A stretch of 64,000 nt of DNA. Origin: Ruegeria atlantica. Its GTDB lineage: Bacteria > Pseudomonadota > Alphaproteobacteria > Rhodobacterales > Rhodobacteraceae. Where the stretch lies: the NCBI RefSeq assembly GCF_001458195.1, contig NZ_CYPU01000021.1, positions 62,001 to 126,000 on the forward strand, in the 5' to 3' direction. The translations under genes were made by a program, and so were the position numbers. This document shows positions 7,786 through 16,723 of this stretch, in pieces (positions within the stretch are counted from its first letter, which is position 1; each line of letters begins with the position of its first letter). The notes beneath the pieces were generated by a model that did not search any database, was not told the DNA's origin, and worked only from the letters and a program-made list of their open reading frames with translations.

Positions 7786-8562
7786 TTATTCGCGGTTGCC
7801 GAACAGCTGCAGCAGGAACATGAACATGTTGATAAAGTCCAGGTACAGGCTCAGCGCGCCCATGATTGCGGCTTTACCCAACCATTCCTGGTCGCCCGAA
7901 TGAGCCATCTGCAGGTAGGTGGTTTTGATCTTCTGCGTGTCATAGGCGGTCAGGCCAGCAAAGATCAGTACACCGATCACCGAGATCGCGTACATCATCG
8001 CGGGTGACTGCAGGAAGATGTTTACAACCATCGCCACGATCAGGCCAATAAGACCCATGATCAGGAAGGTACCCATTCCAGACAGGTCTTTCTTGGTCAC
8101 GTAGCCATACAAGGACAGCCCTGCGAAGGCGATCGAGGTGATCAGGAATACTTGAATGATCGACATGCCGGTAAAGGCAATGAAAATCCAGCTGATCGAC
8201 AGGCCCATCACCGCTGCGAATGCATAGAATACCAGCTGCGCAGCTGCGGCGGACAAGCGGTTGATGCCGGCGCTAAAGCCAAAGATGAACGCCAGAGGTG
8301 CAAACATGATTACCCAGCGCAGAGGCGATGTGTAGATCGCGGCACCCAGCGCCGTCAGATAGGTGCCCGAGCTGATTTGCCCGGCTGCGGCCGATGGGTC
8401 GGTCGTGGTTGCAAGCCCGGAAATGGCCCAGGCCGCCATGAATGTAATCAGCATGCCCACAGACATCGTGCCGTAGACTTTGTTCATATGGGCGCGTAGG
8501 CCCTCGTCAATCTGGGCAGCGCGCGCACCGGTCGCCGTCCGGATCGTGTCAAATTGTGCCAT
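7786..8562 (-). CDS. Bax inhibitor-1/YccA family membrane protein
   Basis: A 258-residue inner-membrane protein of the BI-1 (UPF0005, TMBIM) family, homologous to E. coli YbhL and YccA. About seven transmembrane segments follow a 25-residue soluble N-terminus (MAQFDTIRTATGARAAQIDE). Family-typical pieces are YGTMSVGMLITF, ALYGYVTKKDLSGMG and GLTAYDTQKIKTTYLQM, the last with the conserved Asp implicated in pH-sensitive calcium leak. The C-terminus ends SLYLDFINMFMFLLQLFGNRE, again characteristic. ATG 8562 has GGGAGACCC upstream, so the longer frame is not used. Monocistronic with its own terminator. Confidence 0.95.
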   Translation of the reverse strand: MAQFDTIRTATGARAAQIDEGLRAHMNKVYGTMSVGMLITFMAAWAISGLATTTDPSAAAGQISSGTYLTALGAAIYTSPLRWVIMFAPLAFIFGFSAGINRLSAAAAQLVFYAFAAVMGLSISWIFIAFTGMSIIQVFLITSIAFAGLSLYGYVTKKDLSGMGTFLIMGLIGLIVAMVVNIFLQSPAMMYAISVIGVLIFAGLTAYDTQKIKTTYLQMAHSGDQEWLGKAAIMGALSLYLDFINMFMFLLQLFGNRE

Positions 8563-8684
8563 TAAGGGTCTCCCTTTGCATATTTCTTGTCGGACCAATG
8601 AAATTGGCGCCGTTCCCCGCAAATATCGGCAAGTGCGGGCTGTGTTTCAAGGGTTTAACGCCCGAAACTGGCTAAAACACGCAA

Positions 8685-8718
8685 CAAAAATGGCAGCCCG
8701 ACGGTTCGCGCTGCCATT
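8685..8718 (-). terminator. Intrinsic terminator of the DUF1127 gene
   Basis: On the minus strand AATGGCAGC, an 12-base loop and GCTGCCATT are followed by TTTTTG. It begins 26 bases after the DUF1127 stop. Confidence 0.85.
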
Positions 8719-8743
8719 CACCGAGAAAAGGTGCAGTGTCGAA

Positions 8744-8953
8744 TCACTTTTGCCAGAACTCTGGCGCATCCCAAATGGATCGTGACGCCTCGGCTTCGGC
8801 CTGTTGGCGGGTGATGCCGATGTCTTCCAGAGCGCGATCATCAAGTCTGGCAAGTGTTTGGCGCTGGCGTAGAAGAGAGAGCACATCCCGAAGCGAGGAC
8901 AACAAAGAGCGACGCTGCGGTGTGCAGTGCTGTTTGATTGCTATTTGGGTCAT
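8744..8953 (-). CDS. DUF1127 small protein
   Basis: A 69-residue Arg-rich protein. Residues 20-60 fit the DUF1127 domain (RQTLARLDDRALEDIGITR), which is widespread in alphaproteobacteria. Some short members are linked to RNA turnover and to phosphate and C1 metabolism; nothing here specifies a target. ATG 8953 is followed by MTQIAIKQHC; AGGACAAT lies upstream as ribosome site. It is divergent from a LysR regulator across 127 bases that contain an inverted repeat, a common arrangement in Rhodobacterales, and it is probably controlled by that regulator (inferred). Confidence 0.9.
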   Translation of the reverse strand: MTQIAIKQHCTPQRRSLLSSLRDVLSLLRQRQTLARLDDRALEDIGITRQQAEAEASRSIWDAPEFWQK

Positions 8954-8982
8954 ATTTATTGTCCTTTCTCTGTTTCATGATG

Positions 8983-9003
8983 GTTGATCGTGTTTCCATC
9001 AAC
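8983..9003. promoter_or_regulatory. Inverted repeat between DUF1127 and LysR genes
   Basis: GTTGAT (8983-8988) and ATCAAC (8998-9003) with a 9-base spacer, in the divergent promoter region. Size and spacing suit a LysR-type operator. Confidence 0.45.
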
Positions 9004-9080
9004 TTTCTTGATTTATATGGCGCAATATGTCACATTTTGAAAATGAATATTTATGAAGAGATGCATAAGGATTTGTGAAC

Positions 9081-9962
9081 ATGCGAAATCTGGATATCAC
9101 CACGCTCCGTTCCTTCGTTGCCGTTGCTGACCAAGGTGGCGTCACACGGGCCGCCGGATTTCTGCATCTGACGCAATCCGCCGTGTCGATGCAGTTGAAG
9201 CGGTTGGAAGAGTTGCTGGGCGTCGAATTGTTGGACCGTAGTGGACGTACAATTGCGTTGACTGCATCCGGCGAGCAGCTGCTGGCCTATGCCCGGCGCA
9301 TGATCGCGCTGAATGACGAAGTGATCTCAAAGCTCACAGATCAGGCCTACGAAGGCGAGGTCGTTCTAGGGGTCCCACATGACATCGTCTACCCGGCCAT
9401 TCCGCGGGTCTTGCAGCGTTTCAATGCTGACTTCCCGCGGGTTCGAGTGCAACTGATTTCATCATATTCCCTTCAGCTGAAAGAAATGTTCAAGCGCGGC
9501 GAGTGCGATTTGATCCTGACAACCGAAGCATCAGCCAGTGATGGATCTGAGACCGTCGCTGAGTTGCCCTTGCGATGGATTGGGGCGCCGGGCGGGTCAG
9601 CATGGCGTAAGAACCCGATTCCGCTGGCTGTTGGGCGGCGGTGCGCGTTTCGGCCCCAAATGATCTCGGCCCTCGATGCCGAAGGTATCCCGTGGGAACT
9701 ATCCGTCGAAACAGAAAACGACCGCACGATCGAGGCGACAGTCAGCGCGGATCTGGCTGTCCACGCCATGCTGGACGGGACCGAACCCGCACATCTTGAA
9801 CAGATCGATACCGGAGGGGCGTTGCCGGAACTGCCAGCCCACATGATCAACCTGTATGGGGGCGAGACCGGGCGCGGCGCCGTCGTCGAAGCGCTGGCTG
9901 CGCTGGTGCGACAGAATTTTCGTATGCTGGGCAGTGTACCGCTCAAGGCTGTCGTGGGGTAA
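9081..9962 (+). CDS. LysR family transcriptional regulator
   Basis: A 293-residue LysR regulator. The N-terminal winged helix is clear at residues 3-62 (ITTLRSFVAVADQGGVTRAA, then QSAVSMQLKRLEELLG). The co-inducer domain covers about 90-290. The effector is unknown. ATG 9081 is preferred because AAGGA lies 9 bases upstream; GTG 9075 would be too close to it. It faces away from the DUF1127 gene and converges on the quinone oxidoreductase gene, whose end is 7 bases from its stop. Likely represses or activates the divergent DUF1127 gene, judging from position and the dyad between them. Confidence 0.92.
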   Translation: MRNLDITTLRSFVAVADQGGVTRAAGFLHLTQSAVSMQLKRLEELLGVELLDRSGRTIALTASGEQLLAYARRMIALNDEVISKLTDQAYEGEVVLGVPHDIVYPAIPRVLQRFNADFPRVRVQLISSYSLQLKEMFKRGECDLILTTEASASDGSETVAELPLRWIGAPGGSAWRKNPIPLAVGRRCAFRPQMISALDAEGIPWELSVETENDRTIEATVSADLAVHAMLDGTEPAHLEQIDTGGALPELPAHMINLYGGETGRGAVVEALAALVRQNFRMLGSVPLKAVVG

Positions 9963-9969
9963 GCGCCCG

Positions 9970-10926
9970 TTAGGGAGTAATAACCACTTTGCCGGTGGCC
10001 ACGCGGTCGCGCAGCAACTGCATGCCTTTGTCGGCCTCGGCCAGCGGAAGAACGTGGCTGATATGCGGCTTGATCCGCCCCTCGGCGAGCCAGCCGAAAA
10101 GCGTGTCAAAGCTGTCCTGAACGACCTGAGGTCGGAATCTCAGGTAGCCGCCGATGTAAAACCCAATCACGGTCAGGTTCTTTACCAGCAGATGGTTGGC
10201 CGGAATTTGGGGAACGTCGCCGCCCGCAAACCCGATGGGCAACAGACGGCCTTCGGGGTTGGTTGCCCGGAACGCGGCCTTGAAGACATCCCCTCCGACA
10301 GCGTCATAGACGACATCCGTGCCGCCCAGTTCCTTGACGCGTGCGCGCAGGTCTTCCGAGGCGTCGATCAGGTGATCCGCACCAGCCGCGCGGGCCACAT
10401 CCAGTTTTTCCTGCCCGCGGGCATGGGCAATTACCGTCGCGCCCATCAGCTTGCCGATTTCGACGGCGGTAAGTCCAACCCCACCTGCGGCGCCGGTCAC
10501 CAAAAGGGTCTCGCCCGGCCTTAGATGCGCCCGGTGATCAAGGGCGATGTGGCTGGTGCCGTAAGCGATCTGAATGGCCGCGGCATTTTCAAAGCTAATT
10601 GCGTCGGGCAGGGGAATTGCACGGCTCGCATCAAAAACGCCATATTCCGCCAGTCCGCCCTGACCGGAAAATACGGCTACACGGTCCCCGACATTCAAGC
10701 GCGTAACTCCGCCACCTAACTTGTCGACAACGCCCGCGACTTCCATACCCAGCGTGAACGGAGCCTCGGGCGTGTCCTGATACGTACCCTTCTGCATCAG
10801 CAGGTCTGCAAAATTCAATCCGCAGGCCTTGATCGCGATGCGCACTTGCCCGGTGCCGGGTTCGGGAAGGTCAATATCAGCCAATTGGGCGGCGCTTCCC
10901 TGGGATTGAATCGTGAATGCCTGCAT
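9970..10926 (-). CDS. NAD(P)H:quinone oxidoreductase, MDR family
   Basis: A 318-residue zinc-independent medium-chain dehydrogenase/reductase of the quinone oxidoreductase class. The GroES-like N-terminal domain (ACGLNFADLLMQKGTY, GMEVAGVV) is followed by a Rossmann domain with VTGAAGGVGLTAVEIGK for NADPH binding. No Cys-rich structural zinc loop is present, in line with quinone reductase or crotonyl-CoA-reductase-like members. It reduces quinones or enones; the true substrate cannot be read from sequence. ATG 10926 has GGAGCG upstream; the frame is open for 44 codons before that, but the extension has no similarity to the fold. Confidence 0.9.
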   Translation of the reverse strand: MQAFTIQSQGSAAQLADIDLPEPGTGQVRIAIKACGLNFADLLMQKGTYQDTPEAPFTLGMEVAGVVDKLGGGVTRLNVGDRVAVFSGQGGLAEYGVFDASRAIPLPDAISFENAAAIQIAYGTSHIALDHRAHLRPGETLLVTGAAGGVGLTAVEIGKLMGATVIAHARGQEKLDVARAAGADHLIDASEDLRARVKELGGTDVVYDAVGGDVFKAAFRATNPEGRLLPIGFAGGDVPQIPANHLLVKNLTVIGFYIGGYLRFRPQVVQDSFDTLFGWLAEGRIKPHISHVLPLAEADKGMQLLRDRVATGKVVITP

Positions 10927-11246
10927 GATCGCGCTCCGTAATTTTGGGGCATAGATTCTTTTCAGCCAGGGTTTGTCAATCATTTCTGCGGGCGCATTGG
11001 TTGCTTTCGGGTGCCCGACAGCGGGTGCAGTACGCATCGAAGCGTCAAAAGCACACAACCTTAAATCTTTGTGACGGGAAACGAATTCAACCTTCTTGAA
11101 AAATTACCCAAATGCGGCAATATTGCGCTATGGTGCTGTTTTGGGGGTATGTTCCAAATTAGGGAGTGGTTAAGTGCGACTCGCTAGTGTTGCGATAAAA
11201 AGCAACGCGCGCCCCTAGTAGTTGTGTGTAAAAGAGGAGAATACCA

Positions 11247-11618
11247 ATGACCCATCACGTCGATGTCCATGTGGGCAAGCGCGTCCGGCATCGCCGCTGG
11301 CTGATTGGCATGACCCAGCAGCAGTTGGCGCAGCAAGTTGGTATTAAGTTTCAACAAATTCAAAAGTATGAAACTGGGGCCAACCGGATCAGCGCGTCTC
11401 GACTGTGGGACATTGCCGAGGCATTGGACGTTCCCGTCAGCTTTTTCTTTGAAGGTCTGGAAGAGGCCGAAAAAGAAACATCAGGCAAAAAGTCGGTTCC
11501 TGCCGATCTGATGGGGGATAAGGAAGCGCTGGACCTCGTGCGGTCCTATTACGCGATTCCCGAAAACCAACGTCGTCGCCTTTTTGAGCTGGCGCGGGTT
11601 CTTAGCGACGTCGCATAA
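11247..11618 (+). CDS. XRE family regulator, PraR/PhrR-like
   Basis: A 123-residue helix-turn-helix protein. Residues 8-65 form the Cro/CI-type domain (GKRVRHRRWLIGMTQQQLAQ, then GIKFQQIQKYETGANRISAS and DVPVSFFFEG). The pattern HVGKRVRxRR...FQQIQKYExGxNR...VSFFFE is that of rhizobial PraR/PhrR proteins, which control quorum sensing and stress genes; the same target set here is not implied. A C-terminal helical tail (KEALDLVRSYYAIPENQRRR) probably aids dimerisation. AGAGGAG precedes ATG 11247. The 188-base upstream region holds no ORF; hisN follows 44 bases after the stop. Confidence 0.88.
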   Translation: MTHHVDVHVGKRVRHRRWLIGMTQQQLAQQVGIKFQQIQKYETGANRISASRLWDIAEALDVPVSFFFEGLEEAEKETSGKKSVPADLMGDKEALDLVRSYYAIPENQRRRLFELARVLSDVA

Positions 11619-11662
11619 ATTAGCGGGTTGACTTCAAACCGTGCGCGCCTCACGGGTTACGC

Positions 11663-12454
11663 ATGCAAGAGACCTCTTTAAGCGATCTGGAAGTTGCCGA
11701 AGAAATGGCCGACGCGGCGCGTGCGGCCATTCTTCCGTATTTTCGGAAAACCAGTCTGCACACTGCGAACAAACTGGATGATGGGTTTGACCCCGTCACT
11801 ATAGCCGACCGAAACGCCGAAAAGGCGATGCGCGCGGTTCTGGCGCGCCATCGGCCCGAAGATGGCATTTTTGGCGAAGAGTTCGGTCGCGAAGAAGGCT
11901 CCAGCGGACGAACTTGGGTTCTGGACCCCATCGACGGTACCCGCGGTTTCATCAGCGGTACTCCGACTTGGGGGGTTCTGATTGCTCTGAGCACAACTGA
12001 CGGCCCGATTATGGGGGTGATCGACCAGCCCTATATCGGCGAACGATTTGTGGGTTCGGCGGATATCGCGCAGTTCACCGGCCCATCCGGAACGGCACCG
12101 TTGAAGACACGCTCGACATCCGCCTTGGATCAGGCGGTTGTTTTTACGACCTTCCCCGAGGTTGGCACACCTGAGGACCGCGCAGGGTTCGAAGCGGTGG
12201 CCCGGCAAGCAAAGTTGACCCGTTATGGCATGGATTGTTATGCCTATGCGCTGGTGGCGGCGGGGCAGGTTGATCTGGTGATCGAATCCAGCCTGAACGC
12301 CTATGACATTCAGGCCCCCATTGCAGTGATCGAGGCTGCTGGTGGGGTTGTGACTGACTGGCGGGGCGGTCCGGCCCATAATGGCGGGCGGGCTCTGGCG
12401 GCGGCGAATCCCGAACTGCACGCGGTCGCACTGGAAATCCTGCGCAACTATTGA
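11663..12454 (+). CDS. hisN: Histidinol-phosphatase, inositol monophosphatase fold
   Basis: A 263-residue metal-dependent phosphatase of the inositol monophosphatase family. The HisN branch hydrolyses histidinol phosphate in histidine biosynthesis. Metal-site motifs are visible: GEEFGRE, VLDPIDGTRGF and the late NAYDIQAPIAVIEAAGG (an altered W-D-x-A motif in which YDI replaces WD). Phe and Arg after DPIDGT are typical of HisN-like proteins; an inositol phosphatase or another sugar phosphatase remains possible. ATG 11663 gives the usual length. The gene stands apart from other his genes, as is normal for hisN in this order. Confidence 0.88.
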   Translation: MQETSLSDLEVAEEMADAARAAILPYFRKTSLHTANKLDDGFDPVTIADRNAEKAMRAVLARHRPEDGIFGEEFGREEGSSGRTWVLDPIDGTRGFISGTPTWGVLIALSTTDGPIMGVIDQPYIGERFVGSADIAQFTGPSGTAPLKTRSTSALDQAVVFTTFPEVGTPEDRAGFEAVARQAKLTRYGMDCYAYALVAAGQVDLVIESSLNAYDIQAPIAVIEAAGGVVTDWRGGPAHNGGRALAAANPELHAVALEILRNY

Positions 12455-12568
12455 AACTGGTTGCCGCAATTTGGCCGGTCGGGTAGGTTTTACGCGGCTG
12501 GTTCTTATGCCCGTTTTCCGCCAGCCTTTGCACTTCTTGCATGAGACGGGCTGTTGCAGGAGGGCGAA

Positions 12569-13903
12569 TTGACCGAAATCCTTATCAAAAATGCAGATAC
12601 CATTCTGACGATGGATGATGCGCGGCATGAGTTGTCGGGCGCAGACATTCTGATCGTGGGGGGGCAGATCGCGCAGATCGGCCACAACTTGCAAACTGAC
12701 GGTGAGATCCACGATGCTGCGGGTTGTGTTGTGACGCCCGGGCTGGTGAATACCCATCACCATCTGTACCAAACCCTGACGCGGGCTGTGCCGGGCGGGC
12801 AGGATGCACTGCTGTTCGGATGGTTGCAGACACTCTATCCGATCTGGTCCCGGTTCGGCCCTGAAGAGATGTTTGTGTCGGCTCAGATTGGTCTGGCTGA
12901 ATTGGCTCTGTCGGGCTGTACGCTCAGCTCTGACCACCTTTACCTTTACCCCAACGGCGCGCGCCTGGACGATACGATCGCTGCCGCCGCCGAAATTGGC
13001 TTGCGGTTTCATCCGACTCGTGGAGCGATGAGTATCGGGGAAAGCGACGGCGGGTTGCCGCCAGATGCATTGGTCGAGGTCGAATCCGATATCCTCGACG
13101 ATATGGTCCGCGTGGTTGACGCGTTTCATGATCCATCCGATGGGGCGATGTGCCGGGTAGGGTTGGCACCTTGCTCCCCGTTTTCCGTCAGCAGGGACCT
13201 GATGCGCGACACAGCAATCCTTGCGCGCGACAAAAGTGTGATGCTGCACACTCATCTGGCGGAAAATGATGAGGATATAGCGTATTCGCAGGCGCAGTTC
13301 GGGTGCCGCCCTGGTCAATATGCCGAAGATCTGGGTTGGACCGGATCAGACGTCTGGCACGCGCATTGCGTGAAACTGGACGGGGCCGAGATTGATCTGT
13401 TCGCCAGAACCCAAACGGGCGTGGCGCATTGCCCGTGCTCAAACTGCCGCTTGGGGTCCGGTATCGCACCGGTTCGAACCATGCGTGATCACGGGGTTCC
13501 GGTGGGTCTGGGCGCCGACGGTTCGGCCAGCAACGATAACGGCAGTCTGATCCTCGAGGCCCGACAGGCCATGCTGCTGCAGCGCGTTGCCAATGGCGCG
13601 GATGCGATGTCGTCACGCGAAGCGTTGGAAATCGCGACACGCGGCGGGGCAGACGTGCTGAACCGCCCTGATTGTGGTCGGCTAGAGCCCGGCAAGCGCG
13701 CTGATATCGCCATATGGGACACGCGCGGTATCGAAAGTGCAGGCAGCTGGGACCCGGCCGCATTGCTGTTGGCCGGACCGATGAAGGTGAAACACTTGTT
13801 TGTTGAAGGCCGCCAGATCGTGCGCGACGGGCATGTCACGACGTTGGACCTGCCGCGCGTGATCGAACGGCAGACCCAATTGGCCCGCGCTTTGCAGGCC
13901 TAG
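12569..13903 (+). CDS. 8-oxoguanine deaminase
   Basis: A 444-residue amidohydrolase of the TrzN/8-oxoguanine deaminase type, converting 8-oxoguanine to urate. The metal site is laid out as NTHHHLYQT (HxH), HTHLAEND, WHAHCVKLD and GLGADGSASND. The strand-1 motif and TLTRAVPGGQ match this subgroup. Start TTG 12569 was chosen because AGGAGGG ends five bases upstream; TTG 12554 lies within that site. It ends with a 4-base overlap with guanine deaminase on the opposite strand, so the two purine deaminases converge tail to tail. Hydroxydechloroatrazine ethylaminohydrolase is a common mis-annotation of this family. Confidence 0.87.
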   Translation: MTEILIKNADTILTMDDARHELSGADILIVGGQIAQIGHNLQTDGEIHDAAGCVVTPGLVNTHHHLYQTLTRAVPGGQDALLFGWLQTLYPIWSRFGPEEMFVSAQIGLAELALSGCTLSSDHLYLYPNGARLDDTIAAAAEIGLRFHPTRGAMSIGESDGGLPPDALVEVESDILDDMVRVVDAFHDPSDGAMCRVGLAPCSPFSVSRDLMRDTAILARDKSVMLHTHLAENDEDIAYSQAQFGCRPGQYAEDLGWTGSDVWHAHCVKLDGAEIDLFARTQTGVAHCPCSNCRLGSGIAPVRTMRDHGVPVGLGADGSASNDNGSLILEARQAMLLQRVANGADAMSSREALEIATRGGADVLNRPDCGRLEPGKRADIAIWDTRGIESAGSWDPAALLLAGPMKVKHLFVEGRQIVRDGHVTTLDLPRVIERQTQLARALQA

Positions 13904-15189
13904 GAAGACACGCGGCGACCGGCGATCCAAACCTCAGCAATCGCCCGGTCGTCGCCCATCATGATCGTAGGAAAGATCGCCTCCCACAGGTCATCGGCGC
14001 AGGCTTCACGCTGGGCAATTGCCGGGGTTGACGCGAGGTCGAGCACGACCAGATCAGCCTCCATCCCCGGTGCGACATTGCCGATGCAATCATCCATCCG
14101 TAGCGTACGGGCCGAGCCAACCGTTCCCAGCCACAGCAGTTGCGCCGCGTGCAGGGGCGAGCCGCGCAGTTGCCCGATTTCATAGGCCGAGGCCATCGTG
14201 TGCAGCATTGAAAAGCTCGACCCACCGCCGGTATCTGTTGCCAGACCAACCCGGTGCCCTTCGCGCATCAGCCCGTCCATGTCGAACAAGCCGGATCCGA
14301 TAAAGGTGTTTGAAGTCGGACAATGGATCAGCGAGGCATCAACCTCGCGTAGCCGGTCACGTTCGCGCGATTCCAAGTGGATAACGTGGCCGTAAACGCC
14401 ATGCGAGCCCAGCAGCCCGAACTTTTCGTAGGTATCCAAATAGTCCCGCGCATCAGGGAAAAGCTCACGAACCCATGAGATTTCGTCTGTCTGCTCGCTC
14501 AGGTGTGTTTGCATCAGGCAATGCGGGTGTTCGGCCCACAGTGCGCCCATCGCCTCAAGCTGCTCGGGCGTGGATGTGGGCGAGAACCGTGGTGTGATGG
14601 CGTAGGATATCCGGTCGACACCGTGCCATTTCTCAAGCAGCGCCTGCGATTGATCATAGGCCGTCTGCGGGGTATCCCGCAGCCCTTCGGGCGCGTTGCG
14701 ATCCATACAGGTTTTGCCCGCCACCACACGCTGCCCGCGTTGCTGGGCAGCCGTGAAGAACGCATCGACGCTTTCGGGATGGATGGTGCAGAAACTGCAC
14801 ATTGTTGTGGTGCCATGCGAGGCTGTCAGATCCAAATAACGGTTGGCGATCTCGGCTGCATAGTCGGGGTTCGCGAACTTCATTTCCTCGGGGAAGGTAT
14901 ATGTGTTCAGCCAGTCGAACAGGCGCTTGCCCCAACTGGCGATCATGGCGGTTTGTGGGTAATGGACATGCGCATCCACAAAGCCAGTCATGATCACGTG
15001 CTGACCGTGGTTTACGATTTCGGCGTCGGGGTTCGCAGAGATCAGATTGTCAGCATCGCCGACTGCAGATATGCGGCCGTCTTCGATCAGGACCGCTTCG
15101 CTGATTGTCACAGCCTCTGTCGGCTCACCTTCGAATGGTGATCCGTTGAAGCTCAGGACACGCCCTTTCAGCAGCGTTTTTTGCGCCAT
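13900..15189 (-). CDS. guaD: Guanine deaminase
   Basis: A 429-residue amidohydrolase that deaminates guanine to xanthine in purine catabolism and salvage. The zinc motif is FVDAHVHYPQ, followed by HLSEQTDEISWVRELFP, HVIHLESRERDRLRE and ATDTGGGSSFSMLHTM. LHAAQLLWLGTVGSARTL and GNVAPGMEADLVVLDL close the barrel and the small beta domain. PQTAMIASWGKRLFDWLNTYTFPEE is longer than can be quoted in full but its parts are typical of GuaD. ATG 15189 is preceded by GGCGGAGATGAACGG. It converges on the 8-oxoguanine deaminase gene, overlapping by 4 bases. xdh genes are not in the window. Confidence 0.95.
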   Translation of the reverse strand: MAQKTLLKGRVLSFNGSPFEGEPTEAVTISEAVLIEDGRISAVGDADNLISANPDAEIVNHGQHVIMTGFVDAHVHYPQTAMIASWGKRLFDWLNTYTFPEEMKFANPDYAAEIANRYLDLTASHGTTTMCSFCTIHPESVDAFFTAAQQRGQRVVAGKTCMDRNAPEGLRDTPQTAYDQSQALLEKWHGVDRISYAITPRFSPTSTPEQLEAMGALWAEHPHCLMQTHLSEQTDEISWVRELFPDARDYLDTYEKFGLLGSHGVYGHVIHLESRERDRLREVDASLIHCPTSNTFIGSGLFDMDGLMREGHRVGLATDTGGGSSFSMLHTMASAYEIGQLRGSPLHAAQLLWLGTVGSARTLRMDDCIGNVAPGMEADLVVLDLASTPAIAQREACADDLWEAIFPTIMMGDDRAIAEVWIAGRRVSS

Positions 15190-15328
15190 TTCCGTTCATC
15201 TCCGCCTGTATGGGACTGCGAAACAGCATAGTGGGGCGAAACTTGTCGGTAAATCGGCGCATTGTCATTGTTTTCCGGTAGCTGCTTCTTCTAATTAGGG
15301 GCAATGCGCGAACCAACCGGGGGCAGAC

Positions 15329-16723
15329 ATGACGACAGGCTATGATGAACCCGTAATCGATTCCGCCAGCGAGGAAGACGTCTATGCGCTGGATCGCCGG
15401 ACAGTTGCCGCGATCCTGTATGCGGTTGATGTGGAAGATCGCGACAAGCTGATCGAGCTGATGGAGCCGCTGCACCCTGCGGACATTGCCGACCTCCTTG
15501 AACAGATTAATCCCTATGACCGTGGGCGTTTGATCCGTCTTTATGACAAGGAATTTGACGGCGATATCTTATCCGAACTGGATGAGTCCGTCCGCGAAGA
15601 GGTTATCAGTGTCCTGCGCCCCGACGTTCTGGCCGACGCCGTGCGGGAAATGGAGAGCGATGACGTCGTCGACCTGCTGGAAGACCTTGAAGAGCCGCAG
15701 CAAGAAGCCATCCTGGACGCGCTGGAAGATTCCGAGCGGATCGCCGCGGAACAGGCGCTGTCCTATCCGGAAAACTCAGCCGGTCGCCTCATGCAGCGCG
15801 AGGTGGTTATGTCGCCCGAGCATTGGACCGTGGGGCAGACCATCGATTTCATGCGCGCCAATGATGACTTGCCGGAACAGTTCTATCATGTTGTTCTGGT
15901 TGATCCGCGGCTCAAACCGGTGGCACAGGTCACGCTGGGCAAGCTGATGGCAACCCGGCGCGAAGTGCCGTTGCACGACATCGCCGAAGAGGAATTTCAC
16001 ACCATCCCCGTCGATCAGGACGAAGAGGATGTGGCCTACGCCTTTAACCAGTACCACCTGATTTCCGCCCCGGTGGTTGATGCCGATGGGCGTTTGGTCG
16101 GCGTGATTACCATTGATGACGCCATGGTTGTTCTGGACGAAGAATACGAAGAGGACATGTTACGCCTTGCCGGTGTCAGCGACGAAAGCTCGCTGTCCGA
16201 CAGTGTCGCCGCAACCAGTAGGCGGCGCTTGCCGTGGCTGGCTGTCAACCTGTGTACCGCAATATGCGCGTCACTGGTCATCTCGCAGTTCGAGGCGGCG
16301 ATCAATCAGTTGGTGGCACTGGCAATCCTGATGCCGATCGTTGCCTCGATGGGGGGTAATGCCGGGACGCAGTCACTGACGGTTGCGGTTCGGGCGCTTG
16401 CAACGCGCGACCTGACCGGATCGAACGTGGCGCGCGTTATCCGGCGAGAATTGCTTGTGGGAGTACTCAATGGTCTGTGCTTCGCGACCGTTTTGGGGAC
16501 TGTCGGCATGATGTGGTTCGATTCACCCTTGCTGGGTGTCGTGATCGGCTCGGCCTTGGTCGTGAATATGGCGATCGCAGGCTTCGCAGGTACGGTAGTA
16601 CCGGTTGTGCTGGATCGTCTGGGCATTGACCCGGCGCTGGCGTCAGGGACTTTCGTGACCACCACAACGGATGTCATGGGGTTCTTCATCTTTCTTGGGC
16701 TTGCCAGCGTGGTGCTTCTGTGA
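15329..16723 (+). CDS. mgtE: Magnesium transporter MgtE
   Basis: A 464-residue Mg2+ channel of the inner membrane. Three parts are visible. Residues 40-150 form the acidic N superhelical domain (LLEQINPYDRGRLIRLY, LLEDLEEPQQEAIL). Residues 150-275 are two CBS domains (GRLMQREVVMSPEHWTVG, LISAPVVDADGRLVGVI) that sense Mg2+ at the cytosolic side. Residues 290-464 hold five transmembrane helices with MPIVASMGGNAGTQSLTVAV, the pore and selectivity segment. ATG 15329 is in keeping with family length. The stop overlaps the start of the next gene by 4 bases (GTGA), so the two are translationally coupled. Confidence 0.97.
   Translation: MTTGYDEPVIDSASEEDVYALDRRTVAAILYAVDVEDRDKLIELMEPLHPADIADLLEQINPYDRGRLIRLYDKEFDGDILSELDESVREEVISVLRPDVLADAVREMESDDVVDLLEDLEEPQQEAILDALEDSERIAAEQALSYPENSAGRLMQREVVMSPEHWTVGQTIDFMRANDDLPEQFYHVVLVDPRLKPVAQVTLGKLMATRREVPLHDIAEEEFHTIPVDQDEEDVAYAFNQYHLISAPVVDADGRLVGVITIDDAMVVLDEEYEEDMLRLAGVSDESSLSDSVAATSRRRLPWLAVNLCTAICASLVISQFEAAINQLVALAILMPIVASMGGNAGTQSLTVAVRALATRDLTGSNVARVIRRELLVGVLNGLCFATVLGTVGMMWFDSPLLGVVIGSALVVNMAIAGFAGTVVPVVLDRLGIDPALASGTFVTTTTDVMGFFIFLGLASVVLL

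Noticed and set aside
11678..13318. A 546-residue minus-strand frame across hisN and the 8-oxoguanine deaminase gene
   Set aside because: It runs antisense through two clearly coding genes and shows no fold.
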